Part shown: positions 33,352 through 45,639 of the stretch, in pieces
Layout: each line of letters opens with the position of its first letter
Numbering within the stretch: position 1 is the first letter of the stretch
Assembly: GCA_007922225.1 (NCBI GenBank)
Contig: ML679989.1
Coordinates: 19,551,570-19,615,569 of the forward strand
Direction: 5' to 3'
DNA length: 64,000 bases
Source of the DNA: Emydura subglobosa
Taxonomy: Eukaryota > Chordata > Testudines > Chelidae
Position numbers and translations under genes: made by a program
The notes under the pieces: model-generated
The model's input: the letters and a program-made list of their open reading frames with translations, nothing else
What the model was told of the DNA's origin: nothing
Databases searched by the model: none

Positions 33352-34735
33352 GATATCAGTGAATTAGTGCTAACTTTAACCTTTGCATCTTTGTATAATG
33401 GAGATACCCAACCCTGAAAATTTCCCAAACCCCAACTGATCCATTGTTTTAAGATACAGGGATAGAAGGCACAATACCAAATCTAATTATTCTTATTTTT
33501 TTGAGTTAGAAGGCTGCCAGATTGCTGAAACAGATTTTTTTTCTGTAAAATTTTTATTAAGGATTTCCAGAAGGGGAAAGAACACATATAAGAAAAGATA
33601 TAAAAATGATGGAATATTTGAAAAAGAACCATGTGCAAATAGCTACCTGTGTACATCCACAGTTATAGGTATGCAAGCATTTCTAGCTACCTTTCTTTCA
33701 AAACAGCTCAAATATATATAGAGAAGCAAGCAAAGCTAAAAACAAAAACAAAAAAACCCCCTAAGATTGCAGACAGTCTTTCTGAAAAAATAATTGTCTT
33801 CCAGCAATTGTTTTACCGAAGGCTCCAGGTTGAAGGAAAATGCTTTCACAACCAATGTCCAATGGACATTAAATCCTTCCAGGTCCTTGGAATATAAAAC
33901 TATTTTTAAAATGTTAGAGTTCATAGTAGGAATTCATATCAAGCATTAAGAATACAACAAGACTGTAAGGTTGCTGCAGGTTTTGCTCTTGTAAATGTAT
34001 GGTGACGAGCAATTTCTATGACATAATTCAAAGTGAGGTTTTATTTTATCTGTAAACTCAGATGGATTCACTTCTCTTACTCCCACCTCAAGTATCTCTC
34101 ATATTTTCATCTTTCCCTCTTCACATGGCCAATATTTAGTCAAATTCATAACTGTTTCTAACAAATATTTCAATTCACTACCAAAAATTTTTTCTAACAC
34201 AGAGAAATATAGATTGGTTCAGACTGGAACCTGTAATCCAAACTGGATTTGAATTCTATGGCTTTGACCCATCTCTAAGAGAATCATGATCATCAGTGTA
34301 TTATGTTCCTTTTTAGGGTAAAATTTCATCATACTTCTTCAGAATTTCATCACAGCCATTTTCATCCTCTCTGCTTGTGAAAATGAAGGGCGTGCAGGAT
34401 GCTTCCCTTCCCTTGTCCTTGCAGAGATGGAACTTGTTTAGCTTTGAAGCTGTCTCATGTCAGTATTTTTTCCATGCTAATTACTCCCACCAGACTGGTG
34501 AAATTTTGGGTTCTGAAGACCCTGCATTTAGTAATATCTGGTTATTTCAGAGATTATGTCAGGAAAAAGACAGCCAAATTGTCAGCAATAACTTGATAGC
34601 AGACACAGAGAGGAACAAACACACAGTAGTCTGTAACTGGGTATATAACAAAACACCACTAGATGGAAGTATAATAAATCATCCCACTACAGCAACCACT
34701 AGGGATAATCAGATTAAATTAAGAAGAGGAGAATT
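33352..34735. other. Unclassified AT-rich sequence
   Basis: No gene or repeat family is recognised. The 124-residue plus frame at 34377-34751 overlaps the start of a CR1 tail and shows no domain. Confidence 0.45.
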
Positions 34736-34739
34736 TAGG

Positions 34740-35003
34740 GAGAAACTCTGAACAGTGAGATGCATTAAACTGTAAACAAGTTTACCACGGGAAGTGATGG
34801 AATGTTTATTACTTAAAAATAGGGGTTGGAAAAGCATTAGAAGCTTGCTATAGAGAACAATCCTGCATGGACTGGGCGGCCTATTAATATCTAACCACTG
34901 ATTCTCTGATTGCATGATTTCCTCATTTCGGATCACATCTGACCTCACTCTTTATATTGGGCCAAATCCTGAAGTCCTTATCCAAGTGAAACTCCCATTG
35001 ACT
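34740..35003 (+). mobile_element. CR1 3'-end fragment and old repeat core
   Basis: The order TTACCACGGGAAGTGATGGAATG, GGGTTGGAAAAGCATTAG, then GGATCACATCTGACC is a diverged CR1 3' end. It is followed at 34960-35003 by GGGCCAAATCCTGAAG and CCCATTGACTT, a core seen elsewhere in the window. Confidence 0.55.
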
Positions 35004-35824
35004 TGGGGTTTTGTCCCAGTGTAGACACCAAAATCGGTGGTGGTGAGGCTGTTATTGTAACAGTCCATTCAGATTCTTTGCTCTTGTCTCACTAGGTGTT
35101 ATATTATCTGTATTCGCAGATATAATGGTTGTAGCATTATTTTCTCATCTTTTAAATTCAGTAAACAACGCACTGCAAAGAGAAAGACCCCAGCTCTGAG
35201 TCCCAACAGAGGCAAACACATGGGCAGAGTGGTAGAAGCTGTTGGCAAGTATAAATACCCCTCTGTACATACAGAATTGTTGGGAGCTAAGCAGCTCTAG
35301 CTGCATGAATATACACAGGATTCCCCAGGCTCCTTGCAAGCCTGGTGAGGGGCTGGGGGATTTAAGCCACCTTTGTGCTCCCCTCACCCTAGGGCCCCAA
35401 GTTGATGGCCTGATCTCTGGAAAAGTTCAAACAGTCTGAAGGCTGTCAACAGATCCAAGGGACTGTTAGGGCATCTGGATGCAGGGACACCCTGGCCACA
35501 GTCCCTTTCCCTCAGGCACACCCCTACACCAGTAATCAGAAGGAGTGGCAGGGTAAGACTGCCGTAGTGGTTCCTTCACCACCAGACGATACTATGCCGG
35601 AGATGTTCTCCAGTTGTCAGATCCACCAGTTTTCAAGTGCTGCAAGGCTGCCTTAGCGCTCCAAGGAAACCGGTCCAGACAGAGAGGAACACATTTAAAC
35701 ATTAAAGCAACCTTGAATATTGTTGTTGGGACAGGATGTCAGTAGTCCATTATCAAGGCCAGACGGCAGGTGGGACTGTCTTACGGACCAATTTTACAAA
35801 GGCTTAAGCATGAGTTAAAAGTAG
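35004..35824. other. Unclassified sequence
   Basis: No gene or named repeat is seen here. Base composition is mixed, and the frames at 35145-35439 lack a domain. Confidence 0.45.
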
Positions 35825-36012
35825 GTAAGTACTGGAATAGGTTCCTAAGGGAGGTGGTGGAATCCCCATCATTGGAGGTTTTTAAAAACAGGTTTGAGAA
35901 ACACTTGTCAGGGATTGTCTAGGTTATTGGTCCTGCCTCAGCATAGGGGTATGGACAAGATGGCCACTCAAGGTCCCTTCCAGCCTGACATTTCTATGAG
36001 TCTGTATGAGTA
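35825..36012 (+). mobile_element. CR1 3' end, plus strand
   Basis: The order GGAATAGGTTCCTAAGGGAGGTGGTGGAATCCCCATC, then GAGGTTTTTAAAAACAGG, GGTCCTGCCTCAGCA and CTCAAGGTCCCTTCCAGCC is a well-preserved CR1 3' UTR. The element ends at about 36012 with short ATGAGTCTGTATGAG repeats, as CR1 tails do. Confidence 0.85.
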
Positions 36013-37535
36013 ATTTCACCCAGATAAGTAGTCCCATTGACTTCAGTGGGAGTGTTCACGTGAGTAAAGTTTAAAGCGTTTGAGTCTTTGCAGGATTCTT
36101 TTTTAAGCTGTTCAGGGCTGGCACCAGGCCTTGTGTTAGTGAAGGACCAAGCACACCCTTGCGGCTACTGGAAATAAACAATAACAAATGAAAACTGCTG
36201 GGTGCCAAAGATGAAGCAGCATGAGATGGTACTAAAAGCCACGAGAAGAAAAAATGAACCATGGCTTTTCAGCAGAAACGAAACCTTCACATTTTATGAT
36301 GTTAGCCCACTTCCTTAACCTAGAAGAAAACTAACTCCTTAAAAAAGATGTCTGATTGCAGAGGAATTGCACTCGCCCTGACATTTCCCATTTCAGTAAG
36401 AGACAGGAATAACATTTTGTTCTTATGGGACACCGGGTGGGCGACACTACTGCCACAGAGAGAGATTTCTGAACACCACAGACAGATCTGCAAAACAAAC
36501 AGAGGGCTCAAAAGTGAGACATGTCTAGTAGAGATCTCAGTATTCCTTAGGACCCTGATCAGGAGTTAAAGCTGTTCCATGTTTGACAAGATATTGCTGG
36601 GGGATTCTGACAGGGTGGGGAAGGTGGGGCAGGCTGTCAAGGCAGAGTTAGGCTGTTTGAGGTTTTTGAGTTGTGTGTGCACAAAAAAAATCAGTTCTTT
36701 TCATAATAGGGAAACTGCCTATTTCTCTCCTAACACAGATGTGGCCAAAGGGATTTCCCTCCAATTTTCCATAGAGTTTCATTCCAAAAAGAGGATTTTT
36801 GGTTAAAGTTACGAGCCTGTGAAAATAGGAAATCCTAATGGAAGGTGCATAGCTGCTTTAAGTAGAGCATTTGTGACACTGCCTAAAAACAACTTGTAGG
36901 GAAGGTATTGGGATTTGGATGAGGACTTTCTTTAAATTGGGTCACAGAAGAGGAAACACAGTGACCAAGTTAAAGGGACTATAATAACTGGCATGAATGA
37001 GATGATAATGTAACAGGTAAATGTAAATACAGGCCAAGATTAGCTATGGATGATGTGCTGGCTAATGCAAGCAGTTTGGCTGGTGCTCATTCCGGATCTT
37101 CTAATGAGCCTCTAACACATTTTATTTTCCTTGAGCTATTTTATGCGCAAGGTCAATAAAGAATCACTGAAAATCAATTTAAACAAAGTGCAGGAGCAGA
37201 TAACCTTGAACTCCTATTACATAAAATAGCTGCTTGATCTCTAGTAAAGAAACACCTTCCATATGGAAATGTACCTTTTGCATACATTTTGGTGTAAACC
37301 AGCTGAGATTAATACAGCCCCATCTCTCTGTTTTCAGTGTTACTTACGTTGTCAGAGGCTTGTGCATTCACAGCTTTCTGGACATTTGAATGCATTCAAT
37401 CGCGTAATACTCTACAATCTAGCTAGAGTTGGGCATTCTCTGGCCACAGCCATCTGAAAGGAACAAACAGTATTATGAGCGCGATGGGCTGGGAGCATTC
37501 TTTACAGATCTGTCTAAATCTTTTGGTCAGGTAAA
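36013..37535. other. Unclassified sequence
   Basis: The old repeat core CCCATTGACTTCAGTGGGAG lies at 36033-36052. Beyond it I see no gene or named repeat. Confidence 0.45.
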
Positions 37536-37540
37536 TAATA

Positions 37541-39660
37541 TTCTTCTTTGAGTAGTCTCCCTATGGGTGCTGCACTCTAGGTGCGCTGCGCCCCCTTGCC
37601 TTTGATTGCAGATTTCTCACAGCAGCGTTCGTTCAGCCCACGCATACGTTACTCAGTCTTGTGCACCAGCTGTCATATAGCGCTGTGCAGGTGAAGCGTC
37701 CTCAGTTCCTTCTCAGTCGCCTCGGCCTGAGATGGAGCTCTTGCAATTGTCCATATTGAGGTTCACCTCAACTGTGTCCTAGTCTTTTTTTTAGTAACTA
37801 GCTAGTTATTATAGTGGGCTGTAGCAGTAGTTAGTAATTAGTTAGTAAGTAATAGTAATCTTTAGATATACTAGTTTAAATATTTTTTGAAAAAATGTAT
37901 ATAGATAGATAGTTTTCAGTTCACTGGGAAGTCGTGCCCAGTTCTCCCAGTTTCAAAAATTGTCTGTCATACTGGGAGGCAATCCCAGTGACGAACAAAC
38001 ACTTCCAGTGCATCTGTCACCTCGGGAAATCTCACATTGCCCAGATGTATAACTTCTGTCTGGTGCTGAAATCTAGAGCCAGAAAGAACAGGGAGATCAA
38101 ACGTCGTCTCCTCATGATGGAATGTTCGCTGCGCCCGGCTTCTGATCCAGGTCAGGGTCACCTTATACATAGGTCTTCAGATAAGTCAGCCATGTCCACT
38201 GTCTCCGAGCTGCAGTCCTTGAGGGCATCTAAGAGGAAGACCCAAGATTCCTCTCATAAAACTTCCAACGATTTCCCCTTGAGTTCTTCAGGTAGGGAAT
38301 CTAATTTGAAGAAATTGTGGACTCCAATGACCCCACCAACTTCAGCACCTTTCTCTCTCCAATGTAGTAGCAAGGGCATTGCTAAACCAAAGGACTGCAA
38401 AATCTTTGGCCCGAAGAGATCATTGGTACCATCAGTGGACTGAGCTGGCAAGAAGAACTATTCCTCTGCTCACTCAGTACCAAAGAAACTTGTTTGAGCT
38501 CTGACTGGACTTCCCTTGGAGCAGCCAAGATGCTCAGTACTGTCAGCTCCATTCGCCAGTATCACTTTTATGGAGGCCACGGATCCTGTACTAATAGCAC
38601 TCAGTATCACAAGAGTTTCATTTTTCCTGAGACCTTGCTGTATCTGAGACTCCCGACACACCTCTGCTCATCTCTGACATATTTTTGGTACCTAGAACAT
38701 TGAAATCTCTGGAAATTTGCCTGGTACCAACAGTTTCAACTCAAACTTCTACTGGGGCTGCACCATTTCACAGTGAATTGGATGAAAAAGATTCTGATGA
38801 AGACCTTTCCTCAGTCTCCCAAATATCTGTATGAAGCTCTCCTCTCCATCCCCATAGAGTCTCCTTCCAGAAATCTCTGAAGAAACTGGTACCACTTTTG
38901 AGACAAAGTCTCAATCACCATCTTGCTAGTCTGAGCACCCATGGATGTCACCCTATGCCATATGCACTATCTCCTTGGCCATACTGGGAACCTTTGGTGG
39001 TCTATCGCTAGCAATTCTCCAGGTCCTTGTGCAACACACATCACAGAGATAGATGGTCTTCATCACCGTCTCTCTCTAGGAGACATGATCCTCAGAAAGA
39101 AACCTTTGAGGAGTAAGAAGCTAGAGTTGATGAAGAAGTTTCTCATTTGGCCAACATCTTCTCTTCATCTCTAGATGAAGCAGTTATGCCTCCTCCTCCA
39201 TCCTTAGTGGATGATTTAAAACAGTTTCAGCATCTATTCAAGACAACTGTGGATCTCTCTGGAAGACTTTAAAGAACCACATTACAAGCTACTTGACATT
39301 CTCCATATAGCTTCATTTGCCCACATTGCCTTACTGGTCACTGAGCCCCTTCTGGACTCTGCAAAGGGTATCTGGCACCCCTGGCTACAATTCCACTTAC
39401 ATGCAAGAGCATGGATAAGAAACACTATGTCCTAGCTAAAGACTCAGAAGTTTTATTTTCTCATCACTCTCCTAATTCTTTGTTGGTCGATGCAGTTAAA
39501 GAACGTGGAAGGCAGCACCACACGAAGTCTATGCCCTAAGACTAAGATCATAAGCATCTAGACCTATTTTGTAGAAAATCTTTTCATCAGTCTCTTTACA
39601 AGTCAGGATCACCAACCACTAATGGTAAAATACAATTATACAAATTATGCCAAGCTGAAC
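37541..39660 (+). mobile_element. DIRS-like retrotransposon, 5' part and gag
   Basis: A possible terminal repeat at 37541-37740 (TTCTTCTTTGAGTAGTCTCC at the start) is followed by a spacer and a broken gag-like reading region to about 39660. Late segments still encode recognisable gag stretches (DLFCRKSFHQSLYKSG near 39560-39610, and KLCQAELFCGAHYY near 39645-39690). No reverse transcriptase or tyrosine recombinase is present, so it is 3'-truncated. A Gypsy origin is the main alternative. Confidence 0.6.
37934..38443 (+). pseudogene. DIRS-like gag N-terminal fragment
   Basis: The 169-residue frame has HFQCICHLGKSHIAQMYNFC at about residues 22-41, a cysteine/histidine cluster. It is followed by basic KSRARKNREIKRRLLMMECSLRP at 46-68 and a serine-rich region. 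This order (C/H cluster, basic helix, S/T-rich stretch) matches gag-like ORF1 proteins that I associate with turtle DIRS elements. One or two expected cysteines appear changed. Function in the family is RNA packaging. The frame ends at a stop, and the gag continues in other frames. Confidence 0.6.
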
Positions 39661-41325
39661 TCTTTTGTGGAGCACATTATTACTGAGCATAATTCCAAGC
39701 AATTATGTGGAAGGGCAGTGTGATGTGCTGGGTCTTGAACCCTGGTCAAGCACTCCCTAGACAGGCACCACACCCTGGCCTCCACCCAATACCTACAAAA
39801 TAGGCAAGGATTGAAATGAAGGACCTAAGAAGAAAAAGGACTTTGGATCAGACCTTGGACTGAGATGGCCTGGTGAAAAGTCATTTCTATCCTTTGTGAT
39901 TCAAGCATCTGTCCTTACGTTAATACGCTTCGGTGGTTATAGTCACTCTGCATTTGGCTTGTTGTCTCAGGGCATAACCCTCAGGTCTCCAGAAACTCCC
40001 AAGAAGGGTTCTAGCTTCCTGAGTACACACTATAGGTAACAGATGATATTGACATGCTATATTTTACTTGTTTGCATGAAACTCCCTGTCCCTGGGCACC
40101 TTTCCATAAATGAGATGCCATGTCTCACTGCGTTGAGTGAATTTTCAAATAAATAAATACATACTTTAGATTTACAGCAGGATTAGCTCAGAATTAGTTT
40201 TTGTGCCACCCTTGTGGTTTGGTTGTCTACGGACATCAGCTCTATGATGTAATAAGAGGATCCAAAATACCTTCTTCAGAATTAGGGTTCTGTAAATTAA
40301 CTGATTACTGATAAATCCTAATTATAAATTATTACTTATTATCAGCATCTTCCAAACTACACTGGATGAATTATAACTATAGGAGCAGAAATATTTCAAT
40401 TAACCATGTGAACTCGGATAATTGTCTGCTGAGGGAATGGGTTTATGTAATGCTCTGCGGCACAGCACAGCTTGTTCACACAGACAGGGTTTAGCACTGT
40501 GGCAGTGCCTGCACACCACGAGTCTTGCCAGTCCCACTGCAAGCCCTTAGTTTGTCCCTTGCTCCCTCGACCAACCGGGAGAGCTTTGAGAGTGGCATAT
40601 TCTGGCTAATGCTCAGAACAAAGCAATGGGTTCCAAAGGAAACGTTGTGCAGCCTTTAGCTGCAGGGTCATCATATTGCAAGGTGAGACTGGAAGGGAAG
40701 AATATGGGATATCTCAGGGGACATCCTCCCCACCGGAAAAATCCTAGTGATCAAGGGTTATTGGGGCTGATCCTCTAAACCGTTACTGTTACCCTATTGG
40801 ATTCACTGGAGCTACTCACGTAAAGTAAGTTTAGCAAGTTTGGTAAGCAAAAGCTTCTTCAATCTGTGACTAGGTCTCAGCCTGAGAATTTTTTTTTAAA
40901 CTGCTGGAAAAATAAAATCCCTTTCTGCATTTCTAGATGATCTCTATCAATACAGCGCTCTGGTCATTTTGGAGGGAATGTTGGAGAATGAGTAAACCCC
41001 AAAATAGCCTACGTTTAACATGATAAAACTGGTAAATCTGGCTATTCTTTTGAACTTTGGCACATGCCTTCTCTGCAGGGCTATTCCCTTTCCAAGAAGA
41101 TTTCCTTTGTGCCTAAATATGTATTTACAGGATGCAGAGAGAAAATGCCAGTGAATAGAGATGTTTCCTGAATTGTCTGTAGCCATAATTCCTGTACTTT
41201 GGCTACATCCAGTCCTACTGATTATAACAGCACCTCAGTATAGTGCTCCAGAGGCTTGGCTTCTACAGGACATTTTTTTTCTGCCTTTTTTTCATCAGCT
41301 GGTCTGAATAAGCCTCTTAAGGACA
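39661..41325. other. Unclassified sequence
   Basis: No gene is recognised. An AAATAAATAAATAC stretch near 40150 could be a polyadenylation region of an unidentified element. Confidence 0.4.
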
Positions 41326-41329
41326 TATA

Positions 41330-41930
41330 TTCATAGATTTTAAAGACAGAAGACACCTTTAAGATCATCTGACCAGCAGAACAAAGGCCAAAGAACCTCA
41401 CCAATAATTTCTGTTTCAAAGCCATACTTTCTGCATAAACTATAGTGTATCTTTTGTAAAGATGTCCAGTCTTGATTTTAAGACAAAGTGACGGAGAACC
41501 CACCATACTCCAAGGTAAGTTGTTCCAATGGTTAAATATCTCATTGTTAATCATGGTCACCTTATTCCTAGCCTAAATTTTTCTAGCTTCAGCTTCCAAC
41601 CAATGGATCTCATTCTACCTCTTTCTACTAGCTTAAAGAGCCATCAACTACTACCACTGCCTAGTTCTTATAGGTACTATCAGAAATCTCTTCCCCATGT
41701 AGTTACGTGTAGATTGTGATCAAGTCACCTCTTAACTTCTCTTGAATAAACTCAATTGATGGAGCTTCTTAAGTCTCTCAATACCAGGCAAGTTTTCTAG
41801 ATCTCAGATCAGTCTTGTAGCTCTTTTCTGAACCCCTTCCCATTTGTCAACACCCATTTTGAAGTGCAGATCCCAGAACCGGACACAGTATCCAAGAGTG
41901 GCCTCGCTAATGCCATCTGAGGGACACCTT
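41330..41930 (-). mobile_element. CR1 LINE 3' part, minus strand
   Basis: The complement has the CR1 3' order. The 3' end is at the left (TCATAGATTTTAAAGACAGAAG), followed rightwards by the TCTAGCTTCAGCTTCCAACC, GTGATCAAGTCACCTCTTAA and GAAGTGCAGATCCCAGAACCGGACACAGTATCC blocks. It is diverged and has no open ORF2. Confidence 0.75.
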
Positions 41931-43375
41931 CCCTGCACATATGTTCCACAAGGAATGGCACTGAAGAGGGGAATCCTCTTTCCTCATCCTCGCGTGATAC
42001 TTTCACAAAGGAAGAGAAGGTCAATATTTGAATGAAGATAGCTAACGCCACTAGTGGACTCTCAGCCAGCTGCCATGCTTGGCTGACCCTAATCTGTTTC
42101 CTTGAATAAATAAAAGTGAGGGAAACAAAGGGCTTGATTTTGCCTTGCAGCTGTGTCCTTGTATTGGGGGTGGTGAGAAGATACACCACCTCAAACAGAG
42201 CTCCAAGGAGCATTTTACCCCAGTCAGACACCACTGCTCCTGGAATACAGAAGAGAGCAAGTGGTCCCTGAACCAACCTCTTCCCAAGGTGCAATGTGTC
42301 CTCCTCTTGTGACCAGCTGTGCTGCCTAGAATGGCCAGGGGTGGGGCTATGTGCTGACTGTTCCCCATCCCCTTTGGGAAAACTAGAGCCACTGAGGCTC
42401 TTGCTTCACATATTCTTTAGCTCTGGGGTGTAGGAGGAGTCTGTGTGTGTGTCCCTTCCCCCTTGTACACCTGTACAGAACTGGGCACAATTTGACCCTC
42501 AGTGCTTTGTATTTGTTTGAACTTCACTTGATGTGGTAGCAGGACTTTTTCCAGACCTCTAGGAAAATGTATAATTATCTTTAAAAGTGCATGATTCTTA
42601 AACAGGTGGTTGTGGGATCCAGGCTGGGGAGCAGCACCAAAGCTCCTTGAGTATGTGTGAGAAAATAGCATACATCTGTCAACATTACCATTTGGCTTTT
42701 TAAGGAGAAGTTCCTTGAAGAGCTATTTTCATTCCTCTCTGGTAAAACATGCAGATGGGGTAGGATTGTTTTCACAATGACAAGGATTTGCTTACTTTAT
42801 TTGCTGGTGCATCCAAACATTTAATTATAAAAGCTTCTGAAATGCACTGGAAGCTAAAATTAAGATGAATATACTCATTTTTGCTGGTACTATGAAAGGC
42901 TTTTACTCTGAAAGTCTCATTTCATTACTATAAACTGTAACAGAACATTAACACTCACATAATGACCTTAAAATCTGCTTAGAATGCAAAAATAGGTAAT
43001 TCCTATACACTGAAAAAAAAAGGTGTAAACCCCTTAAAATTGAATTTACAATGGAAACATTGACAGACCTTTAATTATAGGAGCATAGCACGTAAAACCA
43101 TAACACTATGGCTCAATTTACAGTCACTTCTAGATTACAGACTACTTATAGGATATACATTTATCTGAAGGTCACTGAAATGTTTGTTTCCTTTGCACAA
43201 AATTGTTTTATTTTCATCTGTTCTTATATGCTTAAGAAAATCCTGTTCCCAGAAAATTCTCACTCAGTTGGAGTTAGATTTCTGGTAGCGTGTTAAAGTG
43301 AAACCGGTTTAGTTAAGCCATTGCAAAACTCTGCTTGGATACTTTTATTGTGGTTTGTAGTGAAGCAGAGTGGCC
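41931..43375. other. Unclassified sequence
   Basis: Nothing is recognised beyond short AT-rich stretches. The minus-strand frames at 41809-42392 partly read through CR1 sequence and are not genes. Confidence 0.45.
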
Positions 43376-43379
43376 TTCT

Positions 43380-43750
43380 TCCAGTATAGAGGAGATTAAC
43401 TCCCACTGGTGGGCACGACTAACCCTGCCCTACACCCTCCACAGGAAGTGCAAGGGCAGAGTGGAGGAAGGGCCACCTGACCGGGAGACAGAGCATCCTC
43501 CAGCAGCGATGGAGCAGCACCACCAGGAGCTGGTAGGAAGTAGCCCAGGGGAACAAGACTTTGGTTTTGTTGTGCTGCTGGAAGGCAAGGCAGCAACCAC
43601 ACATTTTCCTGCTGACTCCGTGGTGGGATCACCCATCACCTCTAGGGCCTTGGGTTGGGACCCAGTGGAGCAGGATGGGACTGGGTCTCCCTACCCCTGA
43701 CCCCACCTGGTGCACCGGCTGGATTTGTAGCCACCCTACCAGCAGGTGAA
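43380..43750 (+). mobile_element. Gypsy leader fragment related to 10.3-10.8 kb
   Basis: The order CAGGAGCTGGTAGGAAGTAGCCCAGGGG, then GGGCCTTGGGTTGGGACCCAGTGGAGCAGGATGGG, parallels GAAGTGGCCCAGGGAG and GGGCCCTGGGTTTGAACCTGGTGGAGCAGGA at 10.6-10.71 kb. It is probably LTR-proximal leader of the same family. No gag follows. The parallel plus frames are composition effects. Confidence 0.55.
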
Positions 43751-44299
43751 TCAATTTCCTGATGCCACCCGAAGCAGTGCCCTGGCCTGGAGAGGTAGGA
43801 AGCTTACATGATTTGGGTGACCTTTTTCAGTTGTACTTAAACTTGTTCCTAGTTTACTTTGTCTCTGCTGCGGTGCCTCTGCTACTGCTTCTCACTGATC
43901 ATCACTGCTGCTTTCTGAGGGTCCACCACCTAACCCAGTCCTTAGTGATTCCGGCTGCAGTGATTTCACTGGGTAGCGGGGAACCTCACTACTGCTACCT
44001 CCTCTGTGTTATTTTTTATCACAACTCTGTCCTCACATCAGGTCTAAGGCTCAGCCCCTAGACCAGCTCATCAGAGATTTCAGCTCTAGAGATCACTGAG
44101 AAAAAACATCAGCTCTCAACTGAATCTAATCAACTGTCTTTAGACTCTGGAGGGGGAGGGTCAAATGGCTTCCAGGACCCTACACAGAGTCCTCAGCACC
44201 AGGAAAGAATTCCTGTCCCCACCCCCTATGACTTTCCCTGGCTTTGGCATCATTATTCCTCCACTTAGTGAATGAGGGTACAGTAGGGTGACCCCTTCG

Positions 44300-44370
44300 G
44301 TTAGTTATATGCAACGTAATTGTAGCCATGTCGGTCCCAGGATATTAGAAAGACAAGGTGGGTGAGGTAG
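44300..44370 (-). mobile_element. Penelope-like 3' tail, part 1 (before CR1 insertion)
   Basis: The complement is the distal end of the Penelope tail: CCTCACCCACCTTGTCTTTC, then CTGGGACCGACATGGCTACAA. The match breaks at GGTGAGGTAG, where a CR1 fragment begins, and resumes at 44505. Confidence 0.75.
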
Positions 44371-44504
44371 TATGATGATTACCAATTCTGTTCATTCCTT
44401 CTGAAGCACCTGGCATTGGCCTACTGTTGGAAGACAGGATACTGGGCTAGATGGACCAATAGGCTGACCCAGTATGGCCGTTCTTATGTCCTTTTGTTCT
44501 TATA
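44371..44504 (+). mobile_element. CR1 3' fragment inserted in a Penelope tail
   Basis: The segment TTGGAAGACAGGATACTGGGCTAGATGGACCAATAGGCTGACCCAGTATGGCC is a CR1 3' end. It closes with short TTCTTATG-like repeats, as CR1 ends do. It splits the minus-strand Penelope tail into 44300-44370 and 44505-44575. Confidence 0.8.
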
Positions 44505-44575
44505 TCTTTTATTGGACCAACTTCTGTTGGTGAGAGAGACAAGTTTTCGCTCTCACACAGAGCTCTTCCTCAAGA
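44505..44575 (-). mobile_element. Penelope-like 3' tail, part 2 (after CR1 insertion)
   Basis: The complement continues the tail (ATCTTTTATTGGACC, AACTTCTGTTGGTGAGAGAG, CACACAGAGCTCTTCCTC). It meets an oppositely oriented tail at about 44574 with overlapping GAGGAGC/GCTCTTCCTC bases. Confidence 0.85.
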
Positions 44576-44660
44576 GGAGCTTTGTGTAAGTGCAAAAGCT
44601 TGTCTCTCTCACCAACTGAAGTTGGTCCGGTAAAAGATAATACCTCACCCACTTTGTCCC
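44574..44660 (+). mobile_element. Penelope-like 3' tail, inverted partner
   Basis: The sequence GAGGAGCTTTGTGTAAGTGC, then TTGTCTCTCTCACCAACTGA and AGATAATACCTCACCCACTTTG, is the plus-strand tail. It is back to back with the minus-strand tail at 44505-44575 with no spacer. Confidence 0.85.
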
Positions 44661-45630
44661 CTTCAGTCAGGGCATATTAAGTACAGTTTTACTGCCCTTT
44701 AGTCATACCGTAAGGATAATAGCATTTCATTACTCCTGTATCCAAGACTTAAGTGAATTTTAACCCAAAACACACCAAATTGTTTACACTGGTGAAGAGA
44801 TGTGTCTATCCATCAGCTTGACAAAGTAGGTGTGTCTATGGAAATACGGTCAGCTTCCGTGTTCATTTTCCCTTGTTCATCAATAGATGGCAGGGGAGAG
44901 CTCATTCAGCCCTGGCCTACACTTGTTTTGGCCTCAGAGGCTAATGAGCGTAATTGATCTCTGTCCTTCTCCAGACATTGCTTTATGTGTATGGTTCTCA
45001 TGTTTCCCCTCATTTGTCTTTTCTTCAGACAGCACATTCCTCACTGGGCTTATTTTCCAATCTTCTCTAGCCTTACACTTACCTTGTAAGCTTCTTGGGG
45101 CAGGGACTGCCTTTCTGTTCTGCCTTTATACAGTGCCTAGCACCATGGGTCCTGGTCTCTGACTGGCATCTCTGGTTGCTACTGCAATGACATTTGTTGC
45201 TTTAATCTGATCTCTTCTCCCATTTTTGCCCTTTGTAAGTGTAAACTCAGACTAGGACGTAATTCTTGGAGGCTGAATAAGTGCCAAGTAGACGCTCTCT
45301 AGTTGAATTTGAGCCTGAATAACATTTTGTTGCATAAAAATGGCAGGTTTCCTTTCCCTTTTGAAGTGCCCTGCTCTGCTCTGATGCTCTCTGCTGTGGA
45401 AAGGAATTGCAGTAAAAGGCAAGGACTGCTTTTGGGAACCAGCAGGATCCTAACACTGATGCTTAGAAATTTTCAACATTTTAAAGAGATCATTTGTTTG
45501 CTTTTAAAAATGTGTATGGTTTATTGTGAAAATGTAAACTGTCAGGGGCCATCTTCTGCAAACAGAGTTGTTCTCTTTTCATCTCAGCAATCTTTTCTCA
45601 TGTTGTATGGGTTTTCTTTATAAATTAATA
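44661..45630. other. Mostly unclassified, with an old LINE/SINE tail
   Basis: The segment at 45085-45175 (TTGTAAGCTTCTTGGGGCAGGGACTGCC, then CAGTGCCTAGCACCATGGG) is an ancient amniote repeat end. The rest shows no gene or family. The 106-residue plus frame at 45303-45623 has no domain. Confidence 0.5.
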
Positions 45631-45639
45631 TGTTATGAT

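Noticed and set aside
37934..38443. A cellular protein with a zinc-binding N-terminus
   Set aside because: Related reading continues in broken frames to about 39660 with retroelement-like blocks, and a terminal-repeat-like sequence lies upstream.
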